Shown: positions 36,179 through 47,399, counted from the first letter of the stretch. The stretch: 64,000 bases of DNA from Thermohalobacter berrensis (GCF_003609645.1 NZ_MCIB01000037.1:54715-118714); one strand, 5' to 3'. Notes: generated from the sequence alone by a model not told the origin. Program-made: numbers and translations.

Positions 36179-37390
36179 ATGGGTCAATTCAATACTATAG
36201 AAGAGGCTATTGAAGACATTAAAAGGGGAAAAATGGTTGTAGTTGTAGATGATGAAGACAGAGAAAATGAAGGAGATCTAGTTATGGCAGCAGAGAAAGT
36301 AACTCCAGAGGCTATAAACTTTATGGCTAAGTATGGAAGAGGTCTTATATGTGCCCCAATGACTAAAGAAAGATTAGATGAGTTAGAGATTGAACAAATG
36401 GTAAAGGTAAATTCTGACCCTAAGGAAACAGCCTTTACCGTATCTGTAGATTCAGTGGAAACTACTACTGGTATCTCTGCCCATGAAAGGGCATTAACTA
36501 TAAAGAAATTGATTGATCCTAAAGCTACACCTAAGGACTTTACTAGACCTGGTCATATATTCCCACTGGTTGCTAAAAAGGGAGGTGTGTTAAAAAGGGC
36601 AGGCCATACAGAAGCAGCTATAGATTTAGCTAAACTTGCAGGTCTTTATCCAGCTGGTGTAATATGTGAAATTATGAATGAAGATGGTACTATGGCTAGG
36701 GTACCTCAGCTTATGGAATATGTTAAGGCACATAATCTAAAGATAATAACAATAGCAGATTTAATTGCCTACAAAAGAAAGAGAGAGAAGTTAGTTGAAC
36801 GAGTATCAGAGGCAAACATGCCTACAAAATATGGAGATTTTAAAATTATCGGTTATATAAATAAACTTAATGGAGAACATCACGTTGCTTTAGTAAAAGG
36901 TGATGTGTCTAATGGAGAGCCTGTCCTTGTAAGAGTACACTCTGAATGTTTAACTGGTGATGCATTTGGTTCCCTTAGATGTGACTGTGGAGACCAACTT
37001 GCTGATGCTATGAGAAAAATAAGTAATGAAGGAAGAGGAGTACTTTTATATATGCGCCAAGAGGGAAGAGGCATAGGTCTTATCAATAAAATAAAAGCAT
37101 ATGCTCTACAGGATAAGGGAATGGATACAGTTGAGGCTAATTTAGCATTAGGCTTTCCTGAAGATATGAGAGATTATGGTATAGGAGCCCAAATATTATC
37201 AGATCTAGGTATAAAGAAAGTAAAGTTAATGACTAACAATCCAAAAAAATTATCTGGGATATCAGGCTATGGTATAGAAATAGTAGAGAGGGTTCCTATC
37301 CAAGTAGGATGCAATGATAAAAATAAGGGTTATTTAGAAACTAAAAAAGTAAAAATGGGACATATGATTAATTTAAAGGAGGAGGAATAA
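36179..37390 (+). CDS. ribBA: Bifunctional DHBP synthase / GTP cyclohydrolase II
   Basis: A 403-residue fusion supplying both precursors of riboflavin. The N-terminal half (to about residue 200) is 3,4-dihydroxy-2-butanone-4-phosphate synthase ([36 protein letters not shown]). The C-terminal half is GTP cyclohydrolase II with the zinc cysteines in [18 protein letters not shown] and the RQEGRGIGL motif. Third gene of the operon; ATG after AAGGAG. Normal length. Confidence 0.97.
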   Translation: MGQFNTIEEAIEDIKRGKMVVVVDDEDRENEGDLVMAAEKVTPEAINFMAKYGRGLICAPMTKERLDELEIEQMVKVNSDPKETAFTVSVDSVETTTGISAHERALTIKKLIDPKATPKDFTRPGHIFPLVAKKGGVLKRAGHTEAAIDLAKLAGLYPAGVICEIMNEDGTMARVPQLMEYVKAHNLKIITIADLIAYKRKREKLVERVSEANMPTKYGDFKIIGYINKLNGEHHVALVKGDVSNGEPVLVRVHSECLTGDAFGSLRCDCGDQLADAMRKISNEGRGVLLYMRQEGRGIGLINKIKAYALQDKGMDTVEANLALGFPEDMRDYGIGAQILSDLGIKKVKLMTNNPKKLSGISGYGIEIVERVPIQVGCNDKNKGYLETKKVKMGHMINLKEEE

Positions 37391-37392
37391 TT

Positions 37393-37854
37393 ATGAAAAA
37401 GTATGAAGGCAAATTAATTGCACAGGGATTAAAGGTTGGTATTATAGTTGGAAGGTTTAATGAATTTATTACTGGTAAACTATTAGATGGTGCTCTAGAT
37501 GCTTTAAATAGACATGGAGCAGAAAAGGAAAATATAGAGGTTGTATGGGTTCCAGGGGCTTTTGAAATTCCACTTGCAGCAAAAAAGATGGCTGAATCCC
37601 AAAAATATGATGCTGTAATTTGCTTAGGGGCAGTAATAAGAGGAGCTACCCCTCACTTTGATTATGTAGCAAATGAAGTTTCGAAGGGAATAGCTAAAGT
37701 ATCTTTAGATACTGAATTACCAGTAGTATTTGGAGTTTTAACGACAGATACTATAGAACAAGCTATAGAAAGGGCTGGAACTAAAGCGGGTAATAAAGGA
37801 TTTGAGGCTGCTGTTACGGCTATTGAAATGGCTAATTTATTAAAGCAGCTTTAA
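37393..37854 (+). CDS. ribH: 6,7-dimethyl-8-ribityllumazine synthase
   Basis: A 153-residue lumazine synthase that joins the RibBA and RibD products; it forms large icosahedral or pentameric assemblies. Motifs [26 protein letters not shown] and [16 protein letters not shown] with the catalytic His are present. It begins 2 bases after ribBA with AAAGGAGGAG overlapping the ribBA end. Last gene of the operon. Confidence 0.97.
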   Translation: MKKYEGKLIAQGLKVGIIVGRFNEFITGKLLDGALDALNRHGAEKENIEVVWVPGAFEIPLAAKKMAESQKYDAVICLGAVIRGATPHFDYVANEVSKGIAKVSLDTELPVVFGVLTTDTIEQAIERAGTKAGNKGFEAAVTAIEMANLLKQL

Positions 37855-37892
37855 TAAATAGAAGGAAAGTTTTTGAAATTGGAAAATTCATG

Positions 37893-37921
37893 TTGACAAA
37901 ATATTAATTATTGTGTATAAT
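37893..37921 (+). promoter_or_regulatory. Sigma-A promoter of the carAB leader
   Basis: TTGACA at 37893-37898 and TATAAT at 37916-37921, spaced 17 bases, a perfect consensus promoter about 330 bases before carA. Confidence 0.8.
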
Positions 37922-37996
37922 TTTAAAGAAATAGGACAACATAAATATACGTATTTTGGTATAAACATTCATAACACTAATACGTCTAACTTTAAA

Positions 37997-38024
37997 TTGG
38001 TCCCGTGAGGCCAAAAAGGGAGAT
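37997..38024 (+). promoter_or_regulatory. Candidate PyrR-binding loop in the carAB leader
   Basis: TCCC (38001-38004) pairs with GGGA (38018-38021) around CGTGAGGCC-type internal loop sequence. This matches the UCC...GNGAGGCY...GGA pattern recognised by PyrR with UMP in pyr attenuators. A strong terminator follows downstream before carA. Confidence 0.65.
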
Positions 38025-38164
38025 GGTTTTTGTGAAGGGGTTTACTACACAATTTTTTTGTATAAATGTTAATAATGCTAAAAATATATATTTAAATATT
38101 AAGAATATCCTAGTTTTTGAAATAATTAATCTAGAAAATATTATTTATATGATTCAGAAATATA

Positions 38165-38214
38165 AAAGGATAGTAAAAGAGATTGCTAGCCAATCTCTTT
38201 ACTATCCTTTTTTT
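38165..38214 (+). terminator. Attenuator terminator before carA
   Basis: A ~20-bp stem (38165-38185 with 38191-38210, one bulged A), loop CTAGC, and seven T. It ends 37 bases before the carA start, so it must be read through or prevented for carAB expression. Confidence 0.88.
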
Positions 38215-38250
38215 ATAATATACAGGGAATTATAAAAAGGAGGACTTAAT

Positions 38251-39294
38251 GTGAAGGCCTATTTAATTTTAGAAAATGGAGTGATATTTAAAGGAAATGC
38301 CTTTGGAGACATCAAGGAAAGTATAGGGGAAGTAGTTTTTAATACGGGTATGACTGGATATCAAGAAGTACTAACAGACCCATCATATTATGGTCAAATA
38401 GTTACAATGACTTATCCCCTTATAGGAAACTATGGAATTAACCTTGAAGATATGGAGTCTAATACTCCTAAAGTTAAAGGATTTATCGTTAGGGAAAATG
38501 CTGACCATCCAAATAATTTTAGGTATGAGATGAAACTTAATGACTACTTAAAACAACATGGAATTGTAGGATTACAGGGAATAGACACAAGGGCATTGAC
38601 TAAAATACTTAGAAAACATGGAACAATGAAGGGAGTTATTTCACTAAGACAATTAACAAAAAGTGAAATGAAACAAAAATTTACCTCTTTTAATAACCGA
38701 GAAGCAGTTAAAAGTGTTACGACAAAAAAAATATACAACTTAGAGGGTACAGGCAAACATATTGCAGTATTAGATTTTGGAATAAAGAAAAATATAATAC
38801 GTCTATTCCAAAAAAGAGATTGTAAATTAACAGTGTTTCCAGCATATACAACTGCAGAAGAAATTTTAAAAATTAATCCTGATTTAATATTTTTATCTAA
38901 TGGTCCAGGGGATCCAATGGATTTACCAGAGGTAATTGAAACAGTAAAAGAGCTAGCGGGTAAAAAACCTATAGCAGGGATATGTTTAGGACATCAACTA
39001 CTTGCATTAGCCTTTGGGGGTAGTACTAAAAAGCTAAAATTTGGACATAGGGGATGCAATCATCCAGTTAAAGATATAGAAAGTAATAAGGTTTATATTA
39101 CATCTCAAAATCATGGATATGTAGTAGATAGAGTGCCAGAGGATATGAAAATAACACATATTAGTTTAAATGATAATACTATTGAAGGTATGAAGCATAA
39201 AAGTTTACCTATATTCAGTATACAATTCCATCCAGAAGCTTCACCAGGGCCAAAGGATGCAGAATACATTTTTGATGAATTTCTAATGCTGTAA
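38251..39294 (+). CDS. carA: Carbamoyl-phosphate synthase, small (glutaminase) subunit
   Basis: A 347-residue class I glutamine amidotransferase that supplies ammonia to CarB. The N-terminal CarA domain ([29 protein letters not shown]) precedes the GATase domain with nucleophile Cys245 in GICLGHQ and the HPEASPGP triad motif. GTG start after AAGGAGG. It is translated with carB and controlled by the upstream attenuator. Normal length. Confidence 0.96.
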   Translation: MKAYLILENGVIFKGNAFGDIKESIGEVVFNTGMTGYQEVLTDPSYYGQIVTMTYPLIGNYGINLEDMESNTPKVKGFIVRENADHPNNFRYEMKLNDYLKQHGIVGLQGIDTRALTKILRKHGTMKGVISLRQLTKSEMKQKFTSFNNREAVKSVTTKKIYNLEGTGKHIAVLDFGIKKNIIRLFQKRDCKLTVFPAYTTAEEILKINPDLIFLSNGPGDPMDLPEVIETVKELAGKKPIAGICLGHQLLALAFGGSTKKLKFGHRGCNHPVKDIESNKVYITSQNHGYVVDRVPEDMKITHISLNDNTIEGMKHKSLPIFSIQFHPEASPGPKDAEYIFDEFLML

Positions 39295-39329
39295 ATTATA
39301 ATTTACTACTGATAATAAGGAGGATTTCT

Positions 39330-42300
39330 ATGCCTAAAAATAACAATATAAAAAAAGTATTAGTAATAGGTTCGGGACCTATAGTTATAGGACAAGCAGC
39401 CGAATTTGACTATTCAGGTTCTCAAGCCTGTAGAGCATTAAAGGAAGAGGGAGTAGAAGTAGTACTTATAAACAGTAATCCAGCAACTATTATGACAGAT
39501 AAAGAGATTGCTGACAAAGTATATATTGAGCCGTTAACATTAGAATTTGCAGAAAAAGTCATAAAAAAGGAAAGACCTGATAGTATATTACCAGGGATGG
39601 GAGGTCAAACAGGATTAAATTTAGCTGTAGAGCTTTACGATAATGGGGTTTTAGACAAATATAATGTGAAAGTTATTGGGACACCAATAGAATCTATAAA
39701 AAAGGGAGAAGATAGAGAAACCTTTAGGGAACTTATGAAAGAGATTAATCAACCAGTTGTTGAAAGTGAAATTGTAACAGATGTAGATTCTGGGTTAAAA
39801 TTTGCAGAAAGAATAGGATATCCGGTAGTTGTAAGACCGGCTTATACCTTAGGAGGTGCAGGAGGTGGAATTGCAGAAGACAAAGACGAACTGATAGAAA
39901 TACTAAATCAAGGATTACAATTAAGTCGTGTAGGACAAGTCTTACTAGAAAAGAGTATAAAGGGATGGAAAGAAATAGAATATGAAGTAATTAGAGATAG
40001 TGATGGTAATTGTATTACTGTATGTAATATGGAAAATATTGACCCTGTAGGTATTCATACTGGTGATAGTATAGTTGTAGCACCAAGTCAAACTCTCTCA
40101 GATAAAGAATATCAGATGCTTAGAAGGGCTTCTATAGATATAATAGATGCCATAGGAGTAGAAGGTGGTTGTAATATACAATTTGCCCTTAATCCAGAGA
40201 GTTTTGAATATGTAGTAATAGAAGTTAACCCTAGGGTAAGTCGTTCATCTGCTTTAGCCTCAAAGGCAACTGGATATCCAATTGCCAAAGTAGCAGCTAA
40301 AATAGCTTTAGGATATAGGTTAGATGAAATTAAAAATGAGGTTACCCAAAAGACTTATGCATGTTTTGAACCTTCACTAGACTATGTAGTAGTAAAGATT
40401 CCTAAATGGCCCTTTGATAAGTTCCATTTTGCAAAAAGATTTTTAGGCACAAAGATGATGGCTACAGGAGAGGTCATGGCAATCGGAAATAATTTTGAAT
40501 CTGCATTTCTAAAGGCAATCCGTTCATTAGAAATAGGAAAATATTCTTTGTTACATGAGCCTTCTACAAAAAGAGATTTAAGAGAATTAAGGGAAAGAGT
40601 TAAAATGCCAGATGATGAGAGGATATTTGATTTAGCTGAAATGCTAAGAAGAAACTATTCTATAGAGAAGGTATCGGAAATAACAGGTATAGATAAATTT
40701 TATATAAATAAAATAAAGTGGATTGTAGAACAAGAAGAAAAACTTAGAAGGTCAAAAGTTGAAGACCTTACTAAAGAATGGCTTTATTTACTAAAGAAGA
40801 AAGGATTTTCTGATAAAGGATTGGGGAATTTATTAAATGTAAGTCCAAAATATATATATGAAATGAGGAAAATGTGGAATATTAATCCAGTTTATAAAAT
40901 GGTGGATACATGTGCTGGGGAGTTTGAGGCTGTAACACCATACTATTATTCCACTTATGATGAGTATGATGAGGTGGAAGTTACAGAAAACAAAAAAGTT
41001 ATGGTAATAGGTTCTGGTCCTATAAGGATAGGACAAGGTATAGAATTTGATTATTGTTCTGTACACTGTGTGCAGGCATTAAAAAAACTAGGTGTTGAAA
41101 CAATAATAGTAAATAATAATCCTGAAACAGTAAGTACTGATTTTGATATTTCTGATAAACTGTATTTTGAACCATTAACTGAAGAGGATGTTCTAAATAT
41201 AATTGAGAAGGAAAAACCTGATGGAGTTATACTACAATTTGGGGGACAAACAGCAATTAAATTAGCGAAATTTTTAAGAAAAATGAATATATCTATCCTT
41301 GGTACAAAGCCTGAACAGATAGATGAGGCAGAAGATAGAGAAAAATTTGATAAAATCTTAGAAAAAATAAATATTCCTAGACCTAAAGGTAAAGGGGTTT
41401 TTAGTATAGAAGAGGGCTTAAAAGAAGCAAAGAAATTAGGCTACCCAGTATTAGTAAGACCATCCTATGTTCTTGGTGGATTTGGAATGGAGATAACCTA
41501 TAATGAGAAAGAATTAAAACAATATCTTGAAGGTACTTTTAAAAGAGATAAAAAGAATCCTGTCTTAATTGACAGATACCTTGTAGGAAGGGAGATAGAG
41601 GTTGATGCTCTTTGTGATGGAGAAGATGTGTTAATACCTGGAATTATGGAGCATCTAGAAAGGGCTGGAGTTCACTCTGGGGATAGTATTACAATCTATC
41701 CTTCTAAAAAGATTTCAGATGAAACAAAAGAAAAAGTACTAGAATATACTAAAAAGATTGCAAAGGAATTGAAAGTAATTGGAATGGTTAATATACAGTT
41801 TATAGAATTTGAAAACAAACTATATGTTATCGAAGTTAATCCACGTTCAAGCCGTACAGTACCATATATAAGTAAGGTAACTGGGGTCCCAATAGTAGAA
41901 CTTGCAACAAGACTTATGATGGGTGAAAAGTTAAAGGGTCTCCAATATGGAGTAGGGCTTTACAAGGAACCAGAATTGATCTCAGTAAAAGTTCCTGTTT
42001 TTTCAACAGAAAAGCTTCCAGGGGTTGAAGTAAGTCTAGGCCCTGAAATGAAATCAACAGGAGAAGTTTTAGGAATAGGGAAAAACTTCCATGAAGCATT
42101 GTACAAAGGATTAATAGGTTCAGGGAAAAAACTAAGGAAAGATAATGGAGTAATATTAGCTACAATAAAAGATTATGATAAAAAAGAATTTATGTCTATA
42201 GCAAGTGAATTTAGTAGACTAGGATATAAATTTATTGCAACTAAAGGGACAGCAGAATTGTTAAAAAATATTAATATAGATGTATCAGAAGTTAAAAAAA

Positions 42301-42542
42301 TTAGAGAAGGAGTTCCTAATATACTAGATGTTATACGTAGTGGGATGGTTGATTTTGTAATAAATACTCCTACTAAAGGTAATGATTCTAAAAGAGATGG
42401 ATTTAAAATAAGAAGAGCAGCAATAGAGTCATCAGTAGATATAATAACCTCCCTCGATACAGTTAAAGCATTATTAAATATTATGAAGTTAAATATTAAT
42501 AAGGATAATCTTGAAATTTTTAATATAAAAGAATATAGATAA
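39330..42542 (+). CDS. carB: Carbamoyl-phosphate synthase, large subunit
   Basis: A 1070-residue synthetase making carbamoyl phosphate from bicarbonate, ammonia and two ATP for pyrimidines and arginine. Two homologous ATP-grasp halves are seen, each beginning with an IGSGPI(V/R)IGQ motif (near residues 10 and 560) and containing [18 protein letters not shown] and [18 protein letters not shown]. The C-terminal allosteric domain follows residue ~930. Normal length; ATG after AAGGAGG, 35 bases behind carA. Confidence 0.97.
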   Translation: MPKNNNIKKVLVIGSGPIVIGQAAEFDYSGSQACRALKEEGVEVVLINSNPATIMTDKEIADKVYIEPLTLEFAEKVIKKERPDSILPGMGGQTGLNLAVELYDNGVLDKYNVKVIGTPIESIKKGEDRETFRELMKEINQPVVESEIVTDVDSGLKFAERIGYPVVVRPAYTLGGAGGGIAEDKDELIEILNQGLQLSRVGQVLLEKSIKGWKEIEYEVIRDSDGNCITVCNMENIDPVGIHTGDSIVVAPSQTLSDKEYQMLRRASIDIIDAIGVEGGCNIQFALNPESFEYVVIEVNPRVSRSSALASKATGYPIAKVAAKIALGYRLDEIKNEVTQKTYACFEPSLDYVVVKIPKWPFDKFHFAKRFLGTKMMATGEVMAIGNNFESAFLKAIRSLEIGKYSLLHEPSTKRDLRELRERVKMPDDERIFDLAEMLRRNYSIEKVSEITGIDKFYINKIKWIVEQEEKLRRSKVEDLTKEWLYLLKKKGFSDKGLGNLLNVSPKYIYEMRKMWNINPVYKMVDTCAGEFEAVTPYYYSTYDEYDEVEVTENKKVMVIGSGPIRIGQGIEFDYCSVHCVQALKKLGVETIIVNNNPETVSTDFDISDKLYFEPLTEEDVLNIIEKEKPDGVILQFGGQTAIKLAKFLRKMNISILGTKPEQIDEAEDREKFDKILEKINIPRPKGKGVFSIEEGLKEAKKLGYPVLVRPSYVLGGFGMEITYNEKELKQYLEGTFKRDKKNPVLIDRYLVGREIEVDALCDGEDVLIPGIMEHLERAGVHSGDSITIYPSKKISDETKEKVLEYTKKIAKELKVIGMVNIQFIEFENKLYVIEVNPRSSRTVPYISKVTGVPIVELATRLMMGEKLKGLQYGVGLYKEPELISVKVPVFSTEKLPGVEVSLGPEMKSTGEVLGIGKNFHEALYKGLIGSGKKLRKDNGVILATIKDYDKKEFMSIASEFSRLGYKFIATKGTAELLKNINIDVSEVKKIREGVPNILDVIRSGMVDFVINTPTKGNDSKRDGFKIRRAAIESSVDIITSLDTVKALLNIMKLNINKDNLEIFNIKEYR

Positions 42543-42573
42543 AGGGGCGCCCGCTTTTTAAGTGGGCGCCTTT
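42541..42573 (+). terminator. Terminator of carB
   Basis: A 10-bp GC-rich stem GGCGCCCGCT/AGTGGGCGCC (42546-42555 with 42561-42570), flanked by A and T; the T run is short. Confidence 0.75.
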
Positions 42574-42648
42574 AAAAATTATGGATTAAATAGTTAAAAA
42601 GGTATATAATAGATAATAATTAGTTTCGCTTGTAAAAGGGGGATATCA

Positions 42649-44010
42649 ATGATAGAAAGAATTGATAAGGATAAAAATTTTTATAAAAAGCTGATTTCTT
42701 TAGCCTCACCTATAGCATTACAGAATTTTATATCCTCCTCGCTAAATATGGTCGATAATGTTATGATAGGTAGACTGGGGGAAACACACCTAGCATCAGT
42801 GGGGTTAGCTAACCAATTTTTCTTTTTATTTGTATTACTTTTATTTGGTCTAAATAGTGGAGCATCTATTTTTTTGTCCCAATTTTGGGGTAAAAAAGAT
42901 ATATTAAATATACGTAAAATATTAGGAATTGCATTAATAGTAGGGGGATTTTTAAGTTTTCTCTTTGGAAGTAGTGCTTTTTTTATACCTAAATTCATAA
43001 TGTCTATTTTTTCTCAGGATAGTAATGTTGTTAATCTTGGAAGCCAATATCTAAAAATTGTATCTTTAAGCTATTTTTTTACCACTATAAGTTTTGCATA
43101 TGGTTTTGCATCTAGAAGTATTGGTGAGCCAAAGCTTCCCATGGTTGTTAGTGCCATTTCTTTAGGCTGTAATACAATTTTAAATTATCTCTTGATTTTT
43201 GGTAACTTTGGTTTTCCTCAACTAGGAATTAAAGGGGCAGCCCTTGCTACCCTTATATCTAGAACACTAGAGATGCTTTTAACCCTTAAAATTATATATG
43301 GTAAAAAAGGTGTTTTAGCTGGTAGAATAAATGAAATGTTCAATTTATCTAAGAATTTTATTGTAAAATTCTTCAAAACATCTATACCGGTAATATTAAA
43401 TGAAGGTTTTTGGTCCCTTGGTATGACAATGTATTCCATTGCATATGGAAGGATAGGAACAGAAGCCTTTGCAGCAGTTCAGATAACATTAACAATTCAA
43501 AACTTATTCATGGTAATTTCAATTGGAATGGGAAATGCAAGCTCTGTAATGATAGGAAATAAAATAGGAGCAAATGAGGAAAAGGAAGCTATTTCCTATG
43601 CAAAAAAGTTTTCAATTTTAGGACCTTCTATCGGGTTAGTTATGGGAATAATTTTGATATTACTATCTCCCTTTATATTAAAATTGTTTAGTGTTAATAA
43701 TGTAGTACATCAGAATGCAAGTAGAATACTTATTATTATGGGAATATTTATGGCTATTCGAGTTTTTAATATAATATTAGTAGTTGGAATACTAAGGGGT
43801 GGTGGAGATACAAAATTTTCACTATTTCTTGAAACAGGAAGTGTATGGTTAGTAGGTGTTCCACTTGCTTTTTTAGGGGCTTTAGTTTGGCGGCTTCCTG
43901 TTTATTGGGTTTTTACTTTAGTTTCATTAGAAGAACTTGTTAAAGCAACAATTGGAATACCTAGAATTATATCAAAAAAATGGGTACGTAATGTTGTGGA
44001 ATATATGTAA
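42649..44010 (+). CDS. MATE-family multidrug/cation exporter
   Basis: A 453-residue polytopic transporter with twelve predicted spans, typical MATE length. Both halves begin with the family pattern (LASPIALQNFISSSLNMVDNVMIGRLGE at the N-terminus and SIPVILNEGFWSLGMTMYSIAYGRIG in the second half). It expels organic cations in exchange for Na+ or H+. ATG after AAGGGGG. A bidirectional terminator separates it from the Fur-family gene. Substrate is not evident. Confidence 0.9.
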   Translation: MIERIDKDKNFYKKLISLASPIALQNFISSSLNMVDNVMIGRLGETHLASVGLANQFFFLFVLLLFGLNSGASIFLSQFWGKKDILNIRKILGIALIVGGFLSFLFGSSAFFIPKFIMSIFSQDSNVVNLGSQYLKIVSLSYFFTTISFAYGFASRSIGEPKLPMVVSAISLGCNTILNYLLIFGNFGFPQLGIKGAALATLISRTLEMLLTLKIIYGKKGVLAGRINEMFNLSKNFIVKFFKTSIPVILNEGFWSLGMTMYSIAYGRIGTEAFAAVQITLTIQNLFMVISIGMGNASSVMIGNKIGANEEKEAISYAKKFSILGPSIGLVMGIILILLSPFILKLFSVNNVVHQNASRILIIMGIFMAIRVFNIILVVGILRGGGDTKFSLFLETGSVWLVGVPLAFLGALVWRLPVYWVFTLVSLEELVKATIGIPRIISKKWVRNVVEYM

Positions 44011-44053
44011 ATATATAATTTTTATACAATATAATTATCTCTTAATTTAAAAA

Positions 44054-44082
44054 GGCCTTAACTTAGGGGTTAAGGTCTTTTT
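44054..44082. terminator. Bidirectional terminator between MATE gene and zur-like gene
   Basis: Stem GGCCTTAAC/GTTAAGGTC (44054-44062 with 44069-44077) with an A run before and T run after, between convergent genes. Confidence 0.85.
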
Positions 44083-44497
44083 TACAGTCTTCACAATAGC
44101 CATATAGTTCAATTTTATGGTCTGTTAATATAAAATTTTTTTCTTTTACTAAATCGGAAAATTTTTTTAAAGGGCAAAAATCTATTATTTCTGTCTTACC
44201 GCATATTTTACATATTATATGGTGATGGTGTGATTCTTCACAGATTAAACAATATAAAGCAGTATTGTTATCCTTTGTTTTATGAAGCATATTTATATCT
44301 TCAAGGATTTCTAAATTTCTATAAATAGTGGTAATATTAAGGTTAGGATATATCTTAATTGTTTCTTTAAGAATATCCTCAGCTGATATAAAGTGTTTAT
44401 TATGCCCTATTAAAACCTTTAATATTGCTTTTCTTTGGGGGGTTAGTTTATATCCATTTTCCTTAACTTTTTTCTTTAAATCCTTTAAGCTTATCAT
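44063..44497 (-). CDS. zur: Fur-family metalloregulator, probably Zur
   Basis: A 144-residue Fur-family repressor: winged helix (ISAEDILKETIKIYPNLNITTIYRNL) and a metal-binding half with HHHHIICKICGKTEIIDFC and a second structural Cys pair YGYCEDCKK. It is divergent from znuA, whose promoter region carries dyads of Fur/Zur type, so zinc control is the likely role; PerR or Fur are alternatives that sequence alone does not exclude. ATG with GGAGTGAC upstream. Confidence 0.82.
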   Translation of the reverse strand: MISLKDLKKKVKENGYKLTPQRKAILKVLIGHNKHFISAEDILKETIKIYPNLNITTIYRNLEILEDINMLHKTKDNNTALYCLICEESHHHHIICKICGKTEIIDFCPLKKFSDLVKEKNFILTDHKIELYGYCEDCKKDLNP

Positions 44498-44603
44498 AAA
44501 GTCACTCCTATATAAATTCTAAATTTATCATAACATATCCTTTGTGTTTTCAGCAATAAAAGTATAAGATTAGTATTTATTAACAATTTTATGTTTAAAT
44601 GAT

Positions 44604-44665
44604 AATGATTATTGACAACAATATAAATGTTGATATAATTAAATTGTAAATGCAAATAATTTGCA
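44604..44665. promoter_or_regulatory. znu promoter with Fur/Zur-type operator dyads
   Basis: TTGACA at 44612-44617 and TATAAT at 44634-44639 (16-base spacing) form the znuA promoter. The -35 is overlapped by an imperfect 7-1-7 Fur-box-like dyad (TGATAAT G ATTATTG), and a perfect 7-1-7 palindrome TGCAAAT A ATTTGCA lies at 44651-44665, between the -10 and the ribosome binding site. Both are placed to repress transcription. Confidence 0.65.
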
Positions 44666-44680
44666 ATTAGGAGGAATGAA

Positions 44681-45610
44681 ATGAAATTAAAAAGAAATTT
44701 AACTATTTTAATATTTGTTATGGCAATACTGTTAATTGGATGTAGTAATAAAGCATTAGAGAGTAACAGTAAGAATAAGCCTATGGTGGTTGTTTCAATC
44801 GTGCCACAAAAAACATTTGTAAAGGCAGTTGCAGGTGACTTAGTAGATGTTACAGTGATGATTCCACCAGGGAATAGTCCAGCTAATTATCAGCCATCAC
44901 CAAAGGAAATGAAGGATTTAAGCAAATCTTTACTATATTTTAGTATAGGTGTTCCAACGGAGGAAGTTAATATTTTACCTAAGATAAAAGACTTTAACAA
45001 TAAAATTAAAGTTGTTTCTTTAGCTGATGAAGTAGGTAAGATATACCCCCATAGATATTTTGAAAATGATAATGATAGGCATTCACATGATAATGAAGAT
45101 GAGCATAATCATAGTGGAAGGGACCCGCATATTTGGTTATCTCCTAAAAGGGTTAAGATAATGGTAGATGTAATTGCTGATGAGTTAGGGAAATTAGACC
45201 CTAATAATAAAGACATTTATGAAAAAAATGCTAAGGAATACATAGAAAAACTTGATAATCTTGATAAAGATATTAGAGATGTTTTAAGTGATGTTAATAA
45301 TAGGGCATTTATTATATACCATCCTGTTTTAGGATATTTTGCTGATGATTATAATTTAGAAATGATATCTATTGAGAAGGAAGGAAAGGAAGCAACTGTT
45401 AAGGGTATACAAGAAATAATTGATACTGCAAAGAAAAAGAATATAAAAGTAATTTTTTATCAAGCTGAAATCGACAGTCCACAGACTAAAGTTTTAGCTG
45501 AAGAAATAGGTGGCAAAATACAAATTATTGAACCACTAGCTCCTAACTATATAGAAAACATGAAAAAAATAGCCTATACATTTAAGCAAGTACTTAAACC
45601 ACAAGATTAA
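44681..45610 (+). CDS. znuA: Zinc ABC transporter substrate-binding lipoprotein
   Basis: A 309-residue cluster A-1 metal-binding protein. Lipobox LLIGC (Cys ~21), VSIVPQKTFVKAVAGD, then a His/Asp-rich loop (HSHDNEDEHNHSGRDPHIW) that is typical of zinc-type ZnuA, followed by IIYHPVLGYFADDY. It binds Zn2+ outside the membrane for the ZnuBC permease encoded downstream. ATG after AGGAGG. Mn-type relatives lack the His loop, which favours zinc. Confidence 0.92.
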   Translation: MKLKRNLTILIFVMAILLIGCSNKALESNSKNKPMVVVSIVPQKTFVKAVAGDLVDVTVMIPPGNSPANYQPSPKEMKDLSKSLLYFSIGVPTEEVNILPKIKDFNNKIKVVSLADEVGKIYPHRYFENDNDRHSHDNEDEHNHSGRDPHIWLSPKRVKIMVDVIADELGKLDPNNKDIYEKNAKEYIEKLDNLDKDIRDVLSDVNNRAFIIYHPVLGYFADDYNLEMISIEKEGKEATVKGIQEIIDTAKKKNIKVIFYQAEIDSPQTKVLAEEIGGKIQIIEPLAPNYIENMKKIAYTFKQVLKPQD

Positions 45611-45668
45611 TTGCTATTATAAATGGGTATAATTGAAAAAATGAAGAAATTACACAGGAGCGATACAT

Positions 45669-46418
45669 ATGTGTCAAGTAGAAGTGAAAAATGTAAGTGT
45701 TCACTATGGAAATGTATGTGCATTAAATGGGGTTAATCTGAAAATAAAAAAAGGGGATTTTTTAGGAATTATCGGTCCAAATGGAGGTGGAAAAACTACC
45801 CTTTTAAAGGTAATATTAGGACTTACTAAGCCTTCCAGTGGTAAAGTAATCAAAAAGAACGGAACAACTATTAGTTATGTACCCCAATTTAGTTCTTTTA
45901 GTAGAGGCTTTCCCATTAAGGTTTTAGATGTAATTTTAATGGGAAGATTAAAAAAAGGCATAAATTTTTTTCACAGATATAGTAAAGAAGATATAGAAAA
46001 GGCCGACTATATAATGGAAAAACTTCAAATTTCAAAATTTAGAGATAGACAAATAGGTCAGCTTTCAGGTGGTCAGCTTCAAAAGGTTCTAATTGCCAGG
46101 GCTTTGGCAGTAGAACCTAATATTCTATTGTTAGATGAGCCAACAGCAAGCCTAGATACCAATTCAAAAACTGAAATTTACCAATTGTTAAAAAGTATAA
46201 ATAAAGATGTAACAGTTGTTCTAGTTAGCCACGATATTGGTACAATTTCTTCCTATGTTAAAAGTATAGCATGTATAAATCAAAGTCTTTTTTACCATGG
46301 AAAAACAGAGCTAAGTAGGGAAAGTATAGAGAAGACCTATGGATGTCCTATTGACTTAGTAGCACATGGGTTTCCACATAGAGTATTAAGAAAACATGAG
46401 GAGAATGGCAATGATTAA
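45669..46418 (+). CDS. znuC: Zinc ABC transporter ATP-binding protein
   Basis: A 249-residue ABC ATPase with Walker A GPNGGGKTTLLK, signature LSGGQLQKVLIARAL, Walker B ILLLDEPTA and H-loop VSHD. It energises the metal permease. ATG after AGGAGCG, 58 bases behind znuA, and it overlaps znuB by 8 bases. Confidence 0.93.
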   Translation: MCQVEVKNVSVHYGNVCALNGVNLKIKKGDFLGIIGPNGGGKTTLLKVILGLTKPSSGKVIKKNGTTISYVPQFSSFSRGFPIKVLDVILMGRLKKGINFFHRYSKEDIEKADYIMEKLQISKFRDRQIGQLSGGQLQKVLIARALAVEPNILLLDEPTASLDTNSKTEIYQLLKSINKDVTVVLVSHDIGTISSYVKSIACINQSLFYHGKTELSRESIEKTYGCPIDLVAHGFPHRVLRKHEENGND

Positions 46419-47223
46419 AGAATTTTTAGAATACAATTTTCTTCAAAATGCTCTAATTAGTGCAATATTAGCAAGTATTGTATGTGGAATTATTGGTACA
46501 ATTATAATAGAAAAAAGATTAGTTATGATGAGTGGGGGTATAGCCCATACATCTTTTGGAGGTATAGGTTTAGGTTATTTATTAGGAATTGAACCTATTA
46601 TAGGTGGATTACTATTTGCAATTTTAGCGGCTTTAGGCATTACTTCTATTAATAAAAAGACAAGGACTAACTCAGATGCCTTAATAGGGATGTTTTGGGC
46701 TGTTGGTATGGCCCTAGGAATTATTTTTATAGCATTAACTCCAGGTTACCCACCTGATTTGACTTCTTACTTATTTGGAGATATTCTTGCAGTATCTAAA
46801 ATTGGGATTAAACTTATGATAGTTTTAGATTTAATTATAGGATTTATAATTGTTTCACTTTATAACTATTGGAAGGCTTTCTTATTTGATGAAGAATTTT
46901 TAAAAGTTTTAGGAATAAAAGTAACTCTTTTAGAATATTTATTATTTATTTTAATTGCCTTAGCAATTGTTGTACTTATAAAGGTTGTGGGGATTATATT
47001 AGTAATAGCACTTTTAACTATACCTCCTTCAGTTGCAAAATTTTATACATATGATTTTAAAAAACTTATGATTTTGGCAACTTTACTGGGAATAGTATTT
47101 TGTATTTTAGGACTAATTATATCCTATCAATTTAATATACCATCTGGAGCAACAATAATTATAGTGTCAGCGATTGTATATCTATTAGGAAGTTTGTTTA
47201 AGGGAGGTAATTTAGTCAAATAA
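46411..47223 (+). CDS. znuB: Zinc ABC transporter permease
   Basis: A ~270-residue ABC-3 family membrane permease with seven or more spans; MMSGGIAHTSFGGIGLGYLLG and VVGIILVIALLTIPPSVAKF are characteristic. The ATG at 46411 follows GAGGAG with 7-base spacing and overlaps the znuC stop (ATGATTAA); the in-frame ATG at 46396 precedes that ribosome binding site. Last gene of znuACB. Confidence 0.92.
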   Translation: MIKEFLEYNFLQNALISAILASIVCGIIGTIIIEKRLVMMSGGIAHTSFGGIGLGYLLGIEPIIGGLLFAILAALGITSINKKTRTNSDALIGMFWAVGMALGIIFIALTPGYPPDLTSYLFGDILAVSKIGIKLMIVLDLIIGFIIVSLYNYWKAFLFDEEFLKVLGIKVTLLEYLLFILIALAIVVLIKVVGIILVIALLTIPPSVAKFYTYDFKKLMILATLLGIVFCILGLIISYQFNIPSGATIIIVSAIVYLLGSLFKGGNLVK

Positions 47224-47399
47224 CTTGATTTGGAAGTTATCATATTTTTATTTTTTAATATTATATAAGATGAAAGTAATAGATAAGTAATAAAGTTGTT
47301 ATTATTTTGTTAAATATAAATTGAAAAAGTACGTTTATTATTTTATATAAGGTATTAACAAATTAAATATGGTTATAATATTTTTTAGAGGTGGTGTCT

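Noticed and set aside
38005..38235. 76-codon ORF in the carAB leader
   Set aside because: It covers the PyrR loop and attenuator hairpin; its 3' half is the terminator sequence, and the protein has no resemblance to a family.
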